Shown here piece after piece: positions 25,082-33,809 of a DNA stretch of 64,000 nt (the first letter of the stretch is position 1; every line of letters starts with the position of its first letter). Source of the DNA: Pseudomonas bananamidigenes (GTDB lineage Bacteria; Pseudomonadota; Gammaproteobacteria; Pseudomonadales; Pseudomonadaceae); NCBI RefSeq assembly GCF_001679645.1, contig NZ_LRUN01000002.1, forward strand, positions 62,001-126,000, in the 5' to 3' direction. A program made the translations under genes and the position numbers. The notes below the pieces were generated by a model. The model was given only the letters and a program-made list of their open reading frames with translations, made no database searches and was not told the origin of the DNA.

Positions 25082-25576
25082 TTACTCACCTCTGCTTAAA
25101 ATGACACCGCTGTACTTGAGAAAGAACCGATCCGCGCGCCGCACGATTTCCGTATAACGGTTCGCCAAGGCCAACTGCATCAACTCGATCTGCAGCTCTT
25201 CCTGTTCGATCATGTAATTAAGGAATACCCGTGATTCCGTCGGACCGATGTCCCGCAACGCCTTGAGCCACTGCAGGTATTTGACGGTTTCCCGATGGAC
25301 GATCTTCAACAGCAACCCCAACCATGGCCTCGGCACGGAAGATATGAGCCAGGCTTTTATTTTCGGGAACGGTCCCGGTTTGAATTCCAGTCCCCACTGT
25401 CGGGCCGCTGCGCAATAGCGTGGGCCGTTGAACCGTTCCAGATCCCAGTAGGTTTTCCAGAAAACGCGGCGCTCATCGCCATGCAGGCGTTCTGTCATGC
25501 GCCGTACGGCCATCAGGGCAAAGGCCCGGTTGGCGAGTTCGTGGCGGAATCCGCTGATGAATTGTTTGGAGAGCAT
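25082..25576 (-). CDS. Hypothetical protein, 164 residues, in the amine-dehydrogenase operon
   Basis: The start at 25576 (MLSKQFISGFRHEL) lies 10 nt after the upstream stop. A start at 25624 would overlap that gene by 38 nt and is less likely. The protein looks mostly helical, with several Glu- and His-bearing helices (KIVHRETVKYLQWL; FLNYMIEQEELQIELMQLA), and has no signal peptide. A ferritin-like helical bundle is a guess from that pattern only. Its stop touches the acyl-CoA dehydrogenase start, so the two are tightly linked. Confidence 0.7.
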   Translation of the reverse strand: MLSKQFISGFRHELANRAFALMAVRRMTERLHGDERRVFWKTYWDLERFNGPRYCAAARQWGLEFKPGPFPKIKAWLISSVPRPWLGLLLKIVHRETVKYLQWLKALRDIGPTESRVFLNYMIEQEELQIELMQLALANRYTEIVRRADRFFLKYSGVILSRGE

Positions 25577-25586
25577 CGATATTGGC

Positions 25587-26291
25587 TCACGTTCGCTTGG
25601 GTCGAAGAGTCTCGTCGTAGTCACCCATTACAGGCATCGACAACGGTGTGTGCTGCTCCAGGTCGAGCAGGTGCTGACGGTATTGCATGAGGTATTCGCG
25701 CCGTTCTTCGTCGCTGATGTAGGGCACATGCCAGGCAATGAACGGCGGCAAGACCTCGAGTCCGACATAACCGAGCATGCCTTGGTGAATCGGGCGCAGC
25801 AGTGTCTCGATTTCGCCATGAATGGCCCCGGCGCCGAACATATGCCGTTGCCCGCCCAGGGAGATCGCGAGCATCGCCGACTTGCCTCGCAATCCACCCA
25901 GGTCGTAGATGCGCCGTCCGCCGTAGCAATAGCCGGAGATGAACACCCGGTCGATCCAGCCTTTGAGAATGGCCGGCATGCCGAACCAGTAGATCGGGAA
26001 GCTGAAAATGATCAGATCGGCCCACTGGACCTTGTCCAGCTCGGCCTGAATGTCCGCCGCGAGGCTGCCTTGTTTGCTGTTGTGCCGCTGCTCCAGTGCA
26101 TAGACGAGGTACTCGGGATTGGCCCGCTGGTTGAAGTCTTCTGCACTGGCAACGGGATTGAAGTTCTGGGCATACAGGTCGGAAACGATGACCTCGTCGC
26201 CCTGCCCGGCCATGACCTGCACCGCGAGATCTTTCATTGCCGTGGTAAAGGAACCCGGCTCCGGGTGCGTATGCACAATCAATACATTCAT
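25587..26291 (-). CDS. Flavodoxin-fold NAD(P)H oxidoreductase (NQO1/KefF type)
   Basis: The 234-residue protein has the Flavodoxin_2 fold: MNVLIVHTHPEPGSFTTAM at the start, then FSFPIYWFGMPAILKGWIDRVF and SLGGQRHMFGAGAIHGEIE. These enzymes use FMN or FAD to reduce quinones two electrons at a time. In this operon it could cope with quinone by-products or feed electrons to the quinone pool; neither is shown. It lies 27 nt after the di-haem cytochrome gene. Confidence 0.85.
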   Translation of the reverse strand: MNVLIVHTHPEPGSFTTAMKDLAVQVMAGQGDEVIVSDLYAQNFNPVASAEDFNQRANPEYLVYALEQRHNSKQGSLAADIQAELDKVQWADLIIFSFPIYWFGMPAILKGWIDRVFISGYCYGGRRIYDLGGLRGKSAMLAISLGGQRHMFGAGAIHGEIETLLRPIHQGMLGYVGLEVLPPFIAWHVPYISDEERREYLMQYRQHLLDLEQHTPLSMPVMGDYDETLRPKRT

Positions 26292-26318
26292 GAAAACCGT
26301 TCCAGCTTCAGATAATGA

Positions 26319-26939
26319 TCAGGGGGCAGCGCTTGTCTGGCTGCCGAGGTAGGTGGCAACCGACTTGCGATCACCTTCATTCGCAATTTGCAGGGCGATG
26401 CCGCGCATCCAGATGCCCAGTTCGTCGGCATGGTTTTCCCCGCCACGAAGGCCTTGAGCGAAATGCTCGAGCTGGCGCTCGATGTAGGCGCTATCGAGGA
26501 TGCCGAGATTCGGCGTTTTCAAGTGGGCGAAACCTTCGCCTTTCGGCCCGTGGCACGCGGAGCACGTTGCCTGGTAAAGCGCTTGCCCATGGGGCTCGTC
26601 GGATGGCGCAGCCTTGCGCTTGCCGGTCAATGTCTGACTCGAGAAATACCCGGCCAGTGACTGCATATCGCTGTCGCTCAGAGGGCTGGCGATTGCACGC
26701 ATCTGAGTGCCGTGTGTATCTCGGACATCGTAGCCGCGCCGTCCGCTCTTGAAGTTCTGCAGTTGCGTCTCGAGATACACAGCCTGTTGGCCGGCCAGAC
26801 GGGGCGCGCCCAATGCCGGATTGCCCTGCCCATCGGCGCCGTGGCACGCCACGCAGGTGCCAGCCTGGGCAGGCACTTCAGCGTGAGCATCAAGTATCAA
26901 GGCGAACAGCAGCACGCCGAGCGTAATCCTGACTTTCAT
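26319..26939 (-). CDS. Di-haem cytochrome c, cytochrome c4-like
   Basis: From the ATG at 26939 the 206-residue protein begins with the signal peptide MKVRITLGVLLFALILDAHA. Two haem-binding motifs, CVACH and CSACH, sit in two similar halves, each followed by GxGNPxxGAPRLAGQ- or GxGFAHLKTPN-like segments, as in cytochrome c4. It should be periplasmic and pass electrons from the amine dehydrogenase towards the oxidases. It is far too short to be a MauG maturation peroxidase. Confidence 0.85.
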   Translation of the reverse strand: MKVRITLGVLLFALILDAHAEVPAQAGTCVACHGADGQGNPALGAPRLAGQQAVYLETQLQNFKSGRRGYDVRDTHGTQMRAIASPLSDSDMQSLAGYFSSQTLTGKRKAAPSDEPHGQALYQATCSACHGPKGEGFAHLKTPNLGILDSAYIERQLEHFAQGLRGGENHADELGIWMRGIALQIANEGDRKSVATYLGSQTSAAP

Positions 26940-26961
26940 CGTTAGCCGTTCTCCATTGTTG

Positions 26962-27387
26962 TTATTGCCGGGCGATTCGCCGCAGCAAGTCTTCGCGAAC
27001 ATGCTGGATGTCGGTGGGTACGGAAGGTCGCCAGCGCTGTACTTCAAGGGCCGTGTAGGGCTCGAAATCATGGGGCAACTCAGCCGGGCTGAACGTCGTC
27101 AGCATCCAGTTGAGAACACCAGCGAGCGCCTCATCCGACAGCCCGGACAGCGCCGAGCCCGGCACCTGCACCAGATACGCCCGGCCACCGGGCACACTCA
27201 GGAATTTGCCGAGCTGGCCGGGAAATGCCGGAACCTGCCGTTGCGGATTACCGCTGCCGTCCGGCAGATGACAACCCTGGCAATTGACCATGTAATCGAA
27301 CTGCCGGGGCTCGGTTGCCCAGCTCCCGGACGCTGCGAACGACATCCCGCACACCAGTGTGAAAGCGGCAAGTACGCGACTGGCCAT
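26962..27387 (-). CDS. Mono-haem cytochrome c
   Basis: The ATG at 27387 gives 141 residues with a signal peptide ending near SGSWA. One haem motif, CQGCH, is followed by PDGSGNP, with a candidate axial Met in LNWMLTTF. It lies 2 nt after the light-chain stop, so it is probably the immediate electron acceptor of the amine dehydrogenase, taking the place held by amicyanin or cytochrome genes in mau and aau clusters. A longer reading from 27522 overlaps the light chain and lacks a leading signal. Confidence 0.85.
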   Translation of the reverse strand: MASRVLAAFTLVCGMSFAASGSWATEPRQFDYMVNCQGCHLPDGSGNPQRQVPAFPGQLGKFLSVPGGRAYLVQVPGSALSGLSDEALAGVLNWMLTTFSPAELPHDFEPYTALEVQRWRPSVPTDIQHVREDLLRRIARQ

Positions 27388-27389
27388 CC

Positions 27390-27914
27390 CTACTCTTTCA
27401 CCCCGATGACCACCGACAGCGAGCAGTGATACGGCATGTCGGCAAGGCTGCCGGAACACCAGTTCAGATCGTTCGAGCTTTGCGGACGGTAAAGCGGCGT
27501 ATCGCCCTGATCGCGCTGGCACACGCAGCGGCCACAGTTACTTTTGCCGCAGCAATCGTTGTAAGAGATCACGTAGTCCTTACCGTCAGACGGGTTGCGG
27601 CAGGTGCCGATCCAGGTGATGTCCGAGCGCACGGTGCCCGGGGGGCAACTGTTTACCGTGCCGCCACAGCAACCACAGAGAAAACCGTCGATAGCGCAAT
27701 AACGCCAGTAGTCGCAGCTGTTCGGATCGCCGCTTTCCACCAGTCCCGGGCTGGTCTGGGCAAAGGCGCCGCTGCGAAAAACCGGCAGCAACGTCGTGGC
27801 GCCAACCCCGATCATCATGGTCCCCAGACCACCCAGAAATCCTCGCCGCGACGTATTGCGGGCGATCCGGCGGGAGAATATCTCTGCCGCTTCATCGAAC
27901 CATTTGATCGCCAT
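27390..27914 (-). CDS. mauA: Amine dehydrogenase light chain with tryptophan tryptophylquinone
   Basis: The 174-residue catalytic subunit carries the TTQ cofactor made from two tryptophans, here Trp70 (CDYWRYCAIDGFLC) and Trp152 (NDLNWCSGS). Fourteen cysteines follow the methylamine/aromatic amine dehydrogenase spacing, including GCCGG and DCCGKSNCGRCVC. A twin-arginine signal is visible in TSRRGFLGG (residues 21-29), as in known light chains. The enzyme oxidises primary amines to aldehyde and ammonia in the periplasm. Gene order B-E-D-A without F fits aromatic amine dehydrogenase clusters (aauA), so the substrate may not be methylamine. Confidence 0.92.
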   Translation of the reverse strand: MAIKWFDEAAEIFSRRIARNTSRRGFLGGLGTMMIGVGATTLLPVFRSGAFAQTSPGLVESGDPNSCDYWRYCAIDGFLCGCCGGTVNSCPPGTVRSDITWIGTCRNPSDGKDYVISYNDCCGKSNCGRCVCQRDQGDTPLYRPQSSNDLNWCSGSLADMPYHCSLSVVIGVKE

Positions 27915-27916
27915 GC

Positions 27917-28552
27917 TCAGTGCACCTGTTTGTAAAGAGGCTCATCGGACACTTGCAACGTTGCCCGGTACGCCTGAATCGAGGCATATCCCGTGTCCTG
28001 GGCTTCCAGCAGGCTTTCCAGATGCTCACGGGAGTTGATCAGGCCATGAGTGACCACGGTGCCGTTGGCATCGATCAACACGCCGTACGGCAACTTGCTG
28101 ATCTGATAGGCCAGACCGACTTCCTGCGACAGCACATAGGGAAACTCATGCAGGCGTTGCGCATCGATGAAGGCTTGATGGACGGTCAGGTCGCCGTCAC
28201 TGGCAAGCACTACGCGCAAGCGCGCCCTCTCGTGCTGACGCAAGGACTTGAGCACCGGCAGCAGCGTCTTGCACACCGGGCAGGTTTCCGAGAGAAAGAA
28301 CAGCAATGTCGATTGCCCATAGGCGCTGCTCCCGCCGATGCTCACCGTGCCACCGGTGAGGCTGGTCAGGGTGAACGGCGGAGCGACTTCGCCAGCCTTG
28401 ATCGATTTGCCCAGGGACAACGCCCCCACCGGTTTGATGCGTTCGTGCAGCACACCGATCTGCCGGGCCAGCGCCCAGACGGCCAGTAACAGCGCGAGTG
28501 TCATCAACCAGGACAGGACATTGGAAATCATCAGCGCATGCGTCGTGGTCAT
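27917..28552 (-). CDS. mauD: Thioredoxin-like accessory protein MauD
   Basis: From the ATG at 28552 the protein has 211 residues. An N-terminal membrane anchor (LSWLMTLALLLAVWALA) is followed by a periplasmic thioredoxin fold with the redox motif CPVC in SETCPVCKTLLP. MauD is needed to form the many light-chain disulfides. The start overlaps the mauE stop by one base, and the light chain begins 2 nt after its own stop. Confidence 0.9.
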   Translation of the reverse strand: MTTTHALMISNVLSWLMTLALLLAVWALARQIGVLHERIKPVGALSLGKSIKAGEVAPPFTLTSLTGGTVSIGGSSAYGQSTLLFFLSETCPVCKTLLPVLKSLRQHERARLRVVLASDGDLTVHQAFIDAQRLHEFPYVLSQEVGLAYQISKLPYGVLIDANGTVVTHGLINSREHLESLLEAQDTGYASIQAYRATLQVSDEPLYKQVH

Positions 28553-29082
28553 CACAGTTTCCTCAAGGCAGCGTGGTTGGCCATCAGCAAATGGGCCACC
28601 CCATACAGGGCGGTCGCGCTGATGAGCAGAAAAAACAGGGTCAGTGCGTCGAACCACGCCAACGGGCGGCCAGTGGCGGGCAGTACAAGATTCAGCGCCA
28701 GCCCCGTAAGCAGCAGGTTGCGCCAGACCAAAGCGACACTGGGTGGCTGAGGTTTGCCCCCGAAGTGGCAACCGCAATCTTCGATCGCCACGCCGCGTCG
28801 AACGCTGACGGCCAAGACGCCTGCATACAGTCCCAGCAACACAACGGCGGGTGCAGCCAGCCAAGGAATCTCCTGACTTAGAAGCAGTCCAGCTGCGCAG
28901 AGAATTTCCACGACAGGCAATAAAATAACCAGCACCCTGCGAGATCCCTGTCCGAGCCCGTAGCGCTGCACCACTTGATCGAAGGCCGAGCGATTGCGCA
29001 GCTTTTGCATGCCGCTCGAACCCAACAGAAGTGCGAGCAAACCAGCGCTGGCCAGATGCACGAGCGGATCATCGCTCACCAT
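28552..29082 (-). CDS. mauE: Membrane accessory protein MauE
   Basis: The ATG at 29082 overlaps the large-subunit stop (ATGGTGA) and gives 176 residues with four to five membrane helices. The DoxX/MauE-like start LLALLLGSSGMQKLRNRSAF and a CGCHFGG cysteine motif after the third helix are diagnostic. With MauD it supports disulfide formation and stability of the light chain. The longer reading from 29220 lies inside the upstream gene and is rejected. Confidence 0.88.
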   Translation of the reverse strand: MVSDDPLVHLASAGLLALLLGSSGMQKLRNRSAFDQVVQRYGLGQGSRRVLVILLPVVEILCAAGLLLSQEIPWLAAPAVVLLGLYAGVLAVSVRRGVAIEDCGCHFGGKPQPPSVALVWRNLLLTGLALNLVLPATGRPLAWFDALTLFFLLISATALYGVAHLLMANHAALRKL

Positions 29083-30296
29083 GGCATCACCACATTCATG
29101 AAGCCCAGAGGAATATCGCCGACACTGCGCAGATGCTGGCCATTGTCGGCGTCGTAGAGGTTGATCCCCTGACGCAGCAGAGGCATCAGTCCTGCATCGC
29201 CTTGGGTGAGGTAGATCCACAGGGTGAAAAGTTTTGGCATCGGTACTACCCAGTCGAGGCTGTAGAGCCGAGGTTGCTCACCTTGGCTGACACCGATAGC
29301 GGTGCTTTGCTCGTTCAGTTCAATGCGCTTCATACGCTGTCGGGTCTTGAGGTCAAAGACCCAGACTTCGGTGCCGGGCTTCTGGTAATTCTCCGGTTTG
29401 TCCTTGTGCATCAACACGAACAACCGGCCGCTGCGCTCGTGCAAGGCAGTGCCATGGTTGCCGGCGATGCCCCAGCCATCGGCACGCTCGGCATCACTGA
29501 CCAATGGCCAGTGATGCACCGGCACCACGCCCTCGGTGGTCATCTTCAGCGCGTAGGCGTTATTTTTCTGCGAGACGAAATACCAGGTGTCGCCAACACG
29601 CGAACCGGTGGTCAGCAGCAGATCCTGCAGCGGGTCGAACGCGGGGACGGTGCGTTCTTGCAGCACCACCTGCCCCTGATCATCCAGACGTAAATGGAAG
29701 AATCCGCCATTGCCGCAAATCGCGTAGAAATCCCGTGGTCCGGCCGGGTACACGGAAGCACATCCCGGTGTTGCCACTTCGCTGACAAACCGCCGGTTTT
29801 CCAGATCAACGATAGAGACCGATTGCGCCGGTGTGAAGTTGACCACCAGCAAAAAACGCTCATCGTCCGACAGTACGCTAAGGCCGCTGGAGATCAGCGC
29901 CGACATGCGCCTGGAGGGGATTTCGATCTCGTGCTTCGGGCTCAGAGTCCTGGCGTCGTAGACCGTGACCACGTCCGTGCGCTTGCCACGCACGCCACGG
30001 CTGAAGTAGATCTCACTGGCGTAAATCTCGTCGCGTCGGTGCGACAACACCAGTCCGTTGGACCACATGCCGGTGCTCAACAAGCCGAGACTGCGACCGT
30101 TGTCATCGAACAGATACGCACGCCCGTCGACCATGTTCGGTGCATTGCTACCCCAGATCCAAAACCAGTTCCGGTCGCGGTGATCGCCCAACACTTCGAC
30201 TCCGGCCTGCTCGGGCACGAACCCGGCGAATACCGGCGATACGGCACAGGAAAAGGTCAAACCACACAGTAAAAGTTGCAGTGAACGCTTGAGCAT
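29076..30296 (-). CDS. mauB: Amine dehydrogenase large subunit
   Basis: The 406-residue protein has a signal peptide (MLKRSLQLLLCGLTFSCA) and then a seven-bladed beta-propeller of the methylamine dehydrogenase heavy-chain family, with the tell-tale DHRDRNWFWIWGS, EIYFSRGVRGKRTDVV and WVVPMPKLFTL blocks. It forms the alpha2beta2 enzyme with the light chain. Start choice is open. An in-frame ATG at 30410 overlaps the upstream stop as ATGA but would bury the signal peptide behind 38 residues, whereas 30296 leads with the signal but has a poor ribosome site. Confidence 0.87.
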   Translation of the reverse strand: MLKRSLQLLLCGLTFSCAVSPVFAGFVPEQAGVEVLGDHRDRNWFWIWGSNAPNMVDGRAYLFDDNGRSLGLLSTGMWSNGLVLSHRRDEIYASEIYFSRGVRGKRTDVVTVYDARTLSPKHEIEIPSRRMSALISSGLSVLSDDERFLLVVNFTPAQSVSIVDLENRRFVSEVATPGCASVYPAGPRDFYAICGNGGFFHLRLDDQGQVVLQERTVPAFDPLQDLLLTTGSRVGDTWYFVSQKNNAYALKMTTEGVVPVHHWPLVSDAERADGWGIAGNHGTALHERSGRLFVLMHKDKPENYQKPGTEVWVFDLKTRQRMKRIELNEQSTAIGVSQGEQPRLYSLDWVVPMPKLFTLWIYLTQGDAGLMPLLRQGINLYDADNGQHLRSVGDIPLGFMNVVMPW

Positions 30297-30406
30297 AAAA
30301 ACACAGTTCCGTGGCTTCGAACGACCCAGTCGACCTGGATTCCAGTCTATGCGCAGGGTATCTGCGGCGACTTGACCCGGGGTGACAGTGCGGTTGGCAT
30401 CCGGTG

Positions 30407-31372
30407 TCATTTTTCAGCTCCCGGGACCGCGTCGGGAACGATCACGCCTGTCGGACCGAACAGCAGCAGATCGCCGCTGGTGTTCGCCGCCAGCGCCGAG
30501 AGGTTCAGACGGTCCTCGCGCTGCTCGACAGAGAAATGTTCGACAGCCGTGTCGGAACGCCCGACCAGTCCGCCGTTGCCGACCCAGGCAACGCGACCGT
30601 CATTGAGTTGGGTGACGGCGGTGATCGCCTCGTGGCTGCCGCTGTCCAGCCTTTGCCAGTGTCTGCCGGAACTGTCCCCCATCAGCACCCGCCCGCTCAT
30701 GCCGACCAGCAAGAGGCGCCCGTCGCGCAAGCCGGTTCCACCCCACAGCGAACCACTGACACCGGTATCCAGCGACTGCCAGGTCGCACCGTGATCGCTG
30801 GAGCGATAGGCCTTGCCGGATTCCGCGGCAATGACCAATGTGCCGTCACGGCCCGCAAACAAGGCGTTGAGATGATGATCCTCGCCCTCTTCACCCACCT
30901 GCATCGCTTGCCATGTCGCGCCCCCGTCCAGGGTCTGCGCAGCGTAGCCATAAGCACCAACGACCATGCCGTGGCGGGCATTTTCAAACCACACCGAAAG
31001 CAGAGTCGGTTGGTCGTCCAGGCGCTTTTGCAGGACCCAGGTCTGACCGCCGTCATCGCTGTGCAAAACCACACCATTGTGGCCGACCGCCCAGCCCTGC
31101 CGGTCATCGGCGAAGCTCAGCGCAGTCAGCAAACCGTCGACCGGGACGCTTTTGGATTGGGTCCAGACCCGGCCATCACCGGAATGAACGATCACGCCGT
31201 GGTCGCCGACCGCCACCCAGCGCTGTCCGGTCCGGGCGACCGCCACCAACGGGGCCGATTGCGCGTTGTTCAGCAAAATAGCCGGTGAATCGATTTCAGT
31301 TGCCCAAAGCCTGCCGGCGAAAACCAGAACCCAGGCCACGGCCAACCAACGAAACCATTGCATTACAATCAT
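30407..31372 (-). CDS. YCF48/BNR-repeat beta-propeller, exported
   Basis: The 321-residue protein has a signal peptide (WLAVAWVLVFAGRLWA) and repeated sialidase-like Asp boxes such as SDDGGQTW, LDGGATW and SSDHGATW. This marks a YCF48-type propeller. Such genes regularly sit with MMPL/DUF1302/DUF1329 genes in hydrophobic-substrate clusters, where their role is not established. It is 14 nt after the transporter stop and immediately upstream of the amine dehydrogenase genes. Confidence 0.85.
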   Translation of the reverse strand: MIVMQWFRWLAVAWVLVFAGRLWATEIDSPAILLNNAQSAPLVAVARTGQRWVAVGDHGVIVHSGDGRVWTQSKSVPVDGLLTALSFADDRQGWAVGHNGVVLHSDDGGQTWVLQKRLDDQPTLLSVWFENARHGMVVGAYGYAAQTLDGGATWQAMQVGEEGEDHHLNALFAGRDGTLVIAAESGKAYRSSDHGATWQSLDTGVSGSLWGGTGLRDGRLLLVGMSGRVLMGDSSGRHWQRLDSGSHEAITAVTQLNDGRVAWVGNGGLVGRSDTAVEHFSVEQREDRLNLSALAANTSGDLLLFGPTGVIVPDAVPGAEK

Positions 31373-31386
31373 CGAGGGGCTCCTCG

Positions 31387-33780
31387 TCAGTGCGCGATCA
31401 GAGGCGCACGAACCGGCCCCCGACGCGGAATCAGGATTTCCAGTACCACGGCCAATGCGGGCAGGAGGGTAGTGGCCATCAACATGTTGGCCATGAACAT
31501 GAAAGTCAGTAGCAGTCCCATGTCAGCCTGAAACTTCAGCGCCGAGAACGACCAGGTGGCGACACCGACTGACAGGGTCAATGCGGTGAACACCGTTGCC
31601 ACGCCTACTTCTCGCAGGGCCAACTGGAAGGCATTGACGATGTCCTGACCACGGGCCAGATGCATCTGCAAGCGGTTGTAGATATAGAACGCGTAATCCA
31701 CGCCGATGCCGACGGCGAGTACCATCACCGGCAAGGTGGCGACGGTCAGGCCGATGTCGAGCGCTTTCATGAACCCGTAGCCGAGAAAGGTCGCCAGCGT
31801 CAGCGGTGCACAGCAGGCGATCATTGCGCGCCAGTCGCGATAGACCAGCAGCACCAGCAGCGCGATGGTCAGGTACACATACAACATCATCGGCAGTTCG
31901 CAGGCTTCGACCACGTCATTGGTCGCTGCCTGAACGCCGGCATTGCCGCTGGCCAGGCGTATGGTCACGCCGGGCATGCCGTGTTCGGCACGATAGCGCT
32001 CGACGACGTTGACCACCCGTTTGAGGGTGCTGGCCTTGTGATCGGCCAGGTACAGGTTGACCGGCAGCAGTGTGCAGTCGGCGTTGTAGAGATGCAGTGC
32101 TTCCGGGACCTGACGGACAGCCTCACCCAGCGACAACTCATCCCGAGGCAGAGCGGCCCATTTCGGGTTGCCCTCATTGACCCCGGAGGCCGCCAGCTTC
32201 GCCAGGGCTGGCAGCGATTGCGCCGATAGCACGCCCGGTACGTTGCCCAGTGCCCAGGTCAGACGATCCACATGGGTCATGACGTCTTGCCGAAAGCAGC
32301 CGCCCGCTGGCGTTTCCACCACCACGGTGAACTGGTCGAGTCCCAGGGAAAAATGGCTGACCACACTTTCCACATCCCGGTTGTAGCGCGAATCCTCGCG
32401 CAACTCCGGTGCTCCGGGCAGTACATGACCAATGTGTCGACCCTGGCTTTGCCATACCGCAACGGCCATCAGCGACAGACACAACAATGTTGTAATTACG
32501 GCATTGCGCGGTTCGGCAATGCGTCCGAGGCTGACCATCGCATTGTCGCGCCTGGCACGCAGCCGTTCGACCCGTGCGACCCAGCCCTGATCGAAACGGA
32601 AATAGCTTGCCATCAACGGCAACATGATCAGGTTGGTGATGATCTTGTACGCCACACCGACCGACGCCGTGATCGCCAACTCGCGAATCATCGGGATCGG
32701 AACCAGTACCAGCGTGGCAAAACCGACGAATGCCGTGATCAGGGCCAATGTGCCGGGTATGAACAGCGCAACGAAGCTGCGCCGGGCGGCGGTCATCCCG
32801 TCGGCCCCGGCACAGACCTCCCTGGCGATGAAATTGACCTGTTGCACGCCGTGGGACACCCCTACCGCAAACACCAGGAACGGCACGAGTATCGCCAGCG
32901 GATCGAGCCCGAAGCCCAGCAGCGTGAGGGTGCCGAACTGCCAGACCACCGACACCAGTGAGCACAGCAACGGCAACAGTGTCAGCGCCCACGAGCGGGT
33001 ATATCCATAGACAGCCAGTGCCGTGAGCACGAAGGCCAGGGCGAAAAAGGCCACCACGCTCTTGGCACCGGCACCGATATCGCCCATTTGTCTGGCGAAG
33101 CCGATGATCTGCACATCGAGATCGGCATCGGCGTATTTCGCACGGACTTCGTCTTCCAGACGCTGACTGAATTGCAGGTAATTAAGACGCTGGCCGGTCT
33201 GCGGATCCGGGTCGGCCAGTTCGGCCACCACCATGGCGCCGCTGTAGTCGTTGGCCACCAGACTGCCGACGAAACCGCCAACGATGGTGCGCTCGCGAAT
33301 GCCGGCAATCGCCTGGTCGTCCAGCGTGCTCACGGTGACATCGCCACCGATCACGTCTTCGGCCTTCATGCCCTCTTCCGTGATCTGCACGGCACGGGTG
33401 TTGGGTGTCCACAGCGAGGTGACGCTGCGCCGGTCGATGCCGGGCATGAAAAAAAGCGTCTGGGTAAGGTCGTACAGGCGAGTCATCGCCTGTCTGTTCC
33501 AGATATCACCGTGCCTGGCATGCAGCACCACGATCACCCGGTTGGCGCCGAACAGCACGTCGCGGTACTGGTTAAAGGTCTTGATGAACTCGTGTTGCTG
33601 CGGCAGTTGCTTGTCGAAACCGGCCGACATCTCCAGTCGCGAGGCGAAGTTGCCCATGATCATTGTGATGACCGCCAGCAGGCCAAGCGTTGCCAGGCGA
33701 TGACGGAAGAAAAAGCGCTCGAGCGCCGACATCAGGAAAGCCAACATGGAATGCCTCGATACAGCCGCCATCGCGGGCAA
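31387..33780 (-). CDS. RND-superfamily transporter, MMPL type
   Basis: The 797-residue inner-membrane protein has the RND layout: one helix, a large periplasmic loop, five helices, then a repeat of all. The MMPL signature is GIGVDYAFYIYNRL in the second half, and GVSHGVQQVNF holds the matching place in the first. Unlike drug pumps it has no adjacent adaptor or TolC gene. With the DUF1302 barrel and DUF1329 protein it probably moves a hydrophobic compound across the envelope. Starts at 33747 and 33732 are also possible. Confidence 0.87.
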   Translation of the reverse strand: MPAMAAVSRHSMLAFLMSALERFFFRHRLATLGLLAVITMIMGNFASRLEMSAGFDKQLPQQHEFIKTFNQYRDVLFGANRVIVVLHARHGDIWNRQAMTRLYDLTQTLFFMPGIDRRSVTSLWTPNTRAVQITEEGMKAEDVIGGDVTVSTLDDQAIAGIRERTIVGGFVGSLVANDYSGAMVVAELADPDPQTGQRLNYLQFSQRLEDEVRAKYADADLDVQIIGFARQMGDIGAGAKSVVAFFALAFVLTALAVYGYTRSWALTLLPLLCSLVSVVWQFGTLTLLGFGLDPLAILVPFLVFAVGVSHGVQQVNFIAREVCAGADGMTAARRSFVALFIPGTLALITAFVGFATLVLVPIPMIRELAITASVGVAYKIITNLIMLPLMASYFRFDQGWVARVERLRARRDNAMVSLGRIAEPRNAVITTLLCLSLMAVAVWQSQGRHIGHVLPGAPELREDSRYNRDVESVVSHFSLGLDQFTVVVETPAGGCFRQDVMTHVDRLTWALGNVPGVLSAQSLPALAKLAASGVNEGNPKWAALPRDELSLGEAVRQVPEALHLYNADCTLLPVNLYLADHKASTLKRVVNVVERYRAEHGMPGVTIRLASGNAGVQAATNDVVEACELPMMLYVYLTIALLVLLVYRDWRAMIACCAPLTLATFLGYGFMKALDIGLTVATLPVMVLAVGIGVDYAFYIYNRLQMHLARGQDIVNAFQLALREVGVATVFTALTLSVGVATWSFSALKFQADMGLLLTFMFMANMLMATTLLPALAVVLEILIPRRGPVRAPLIAH

Positions 33781-33809
33781 CCTTTCGTCGCCCGGATCGC
33801 GCTGCGGGA

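Noticed and set aside
26319..26939. The di-haem cytochrome as a MauG maturation enzyme
   Set aside because: At 206 residues with two c4-like halves it is far shorter than MauG and lacks the peroxidase-family blocks.
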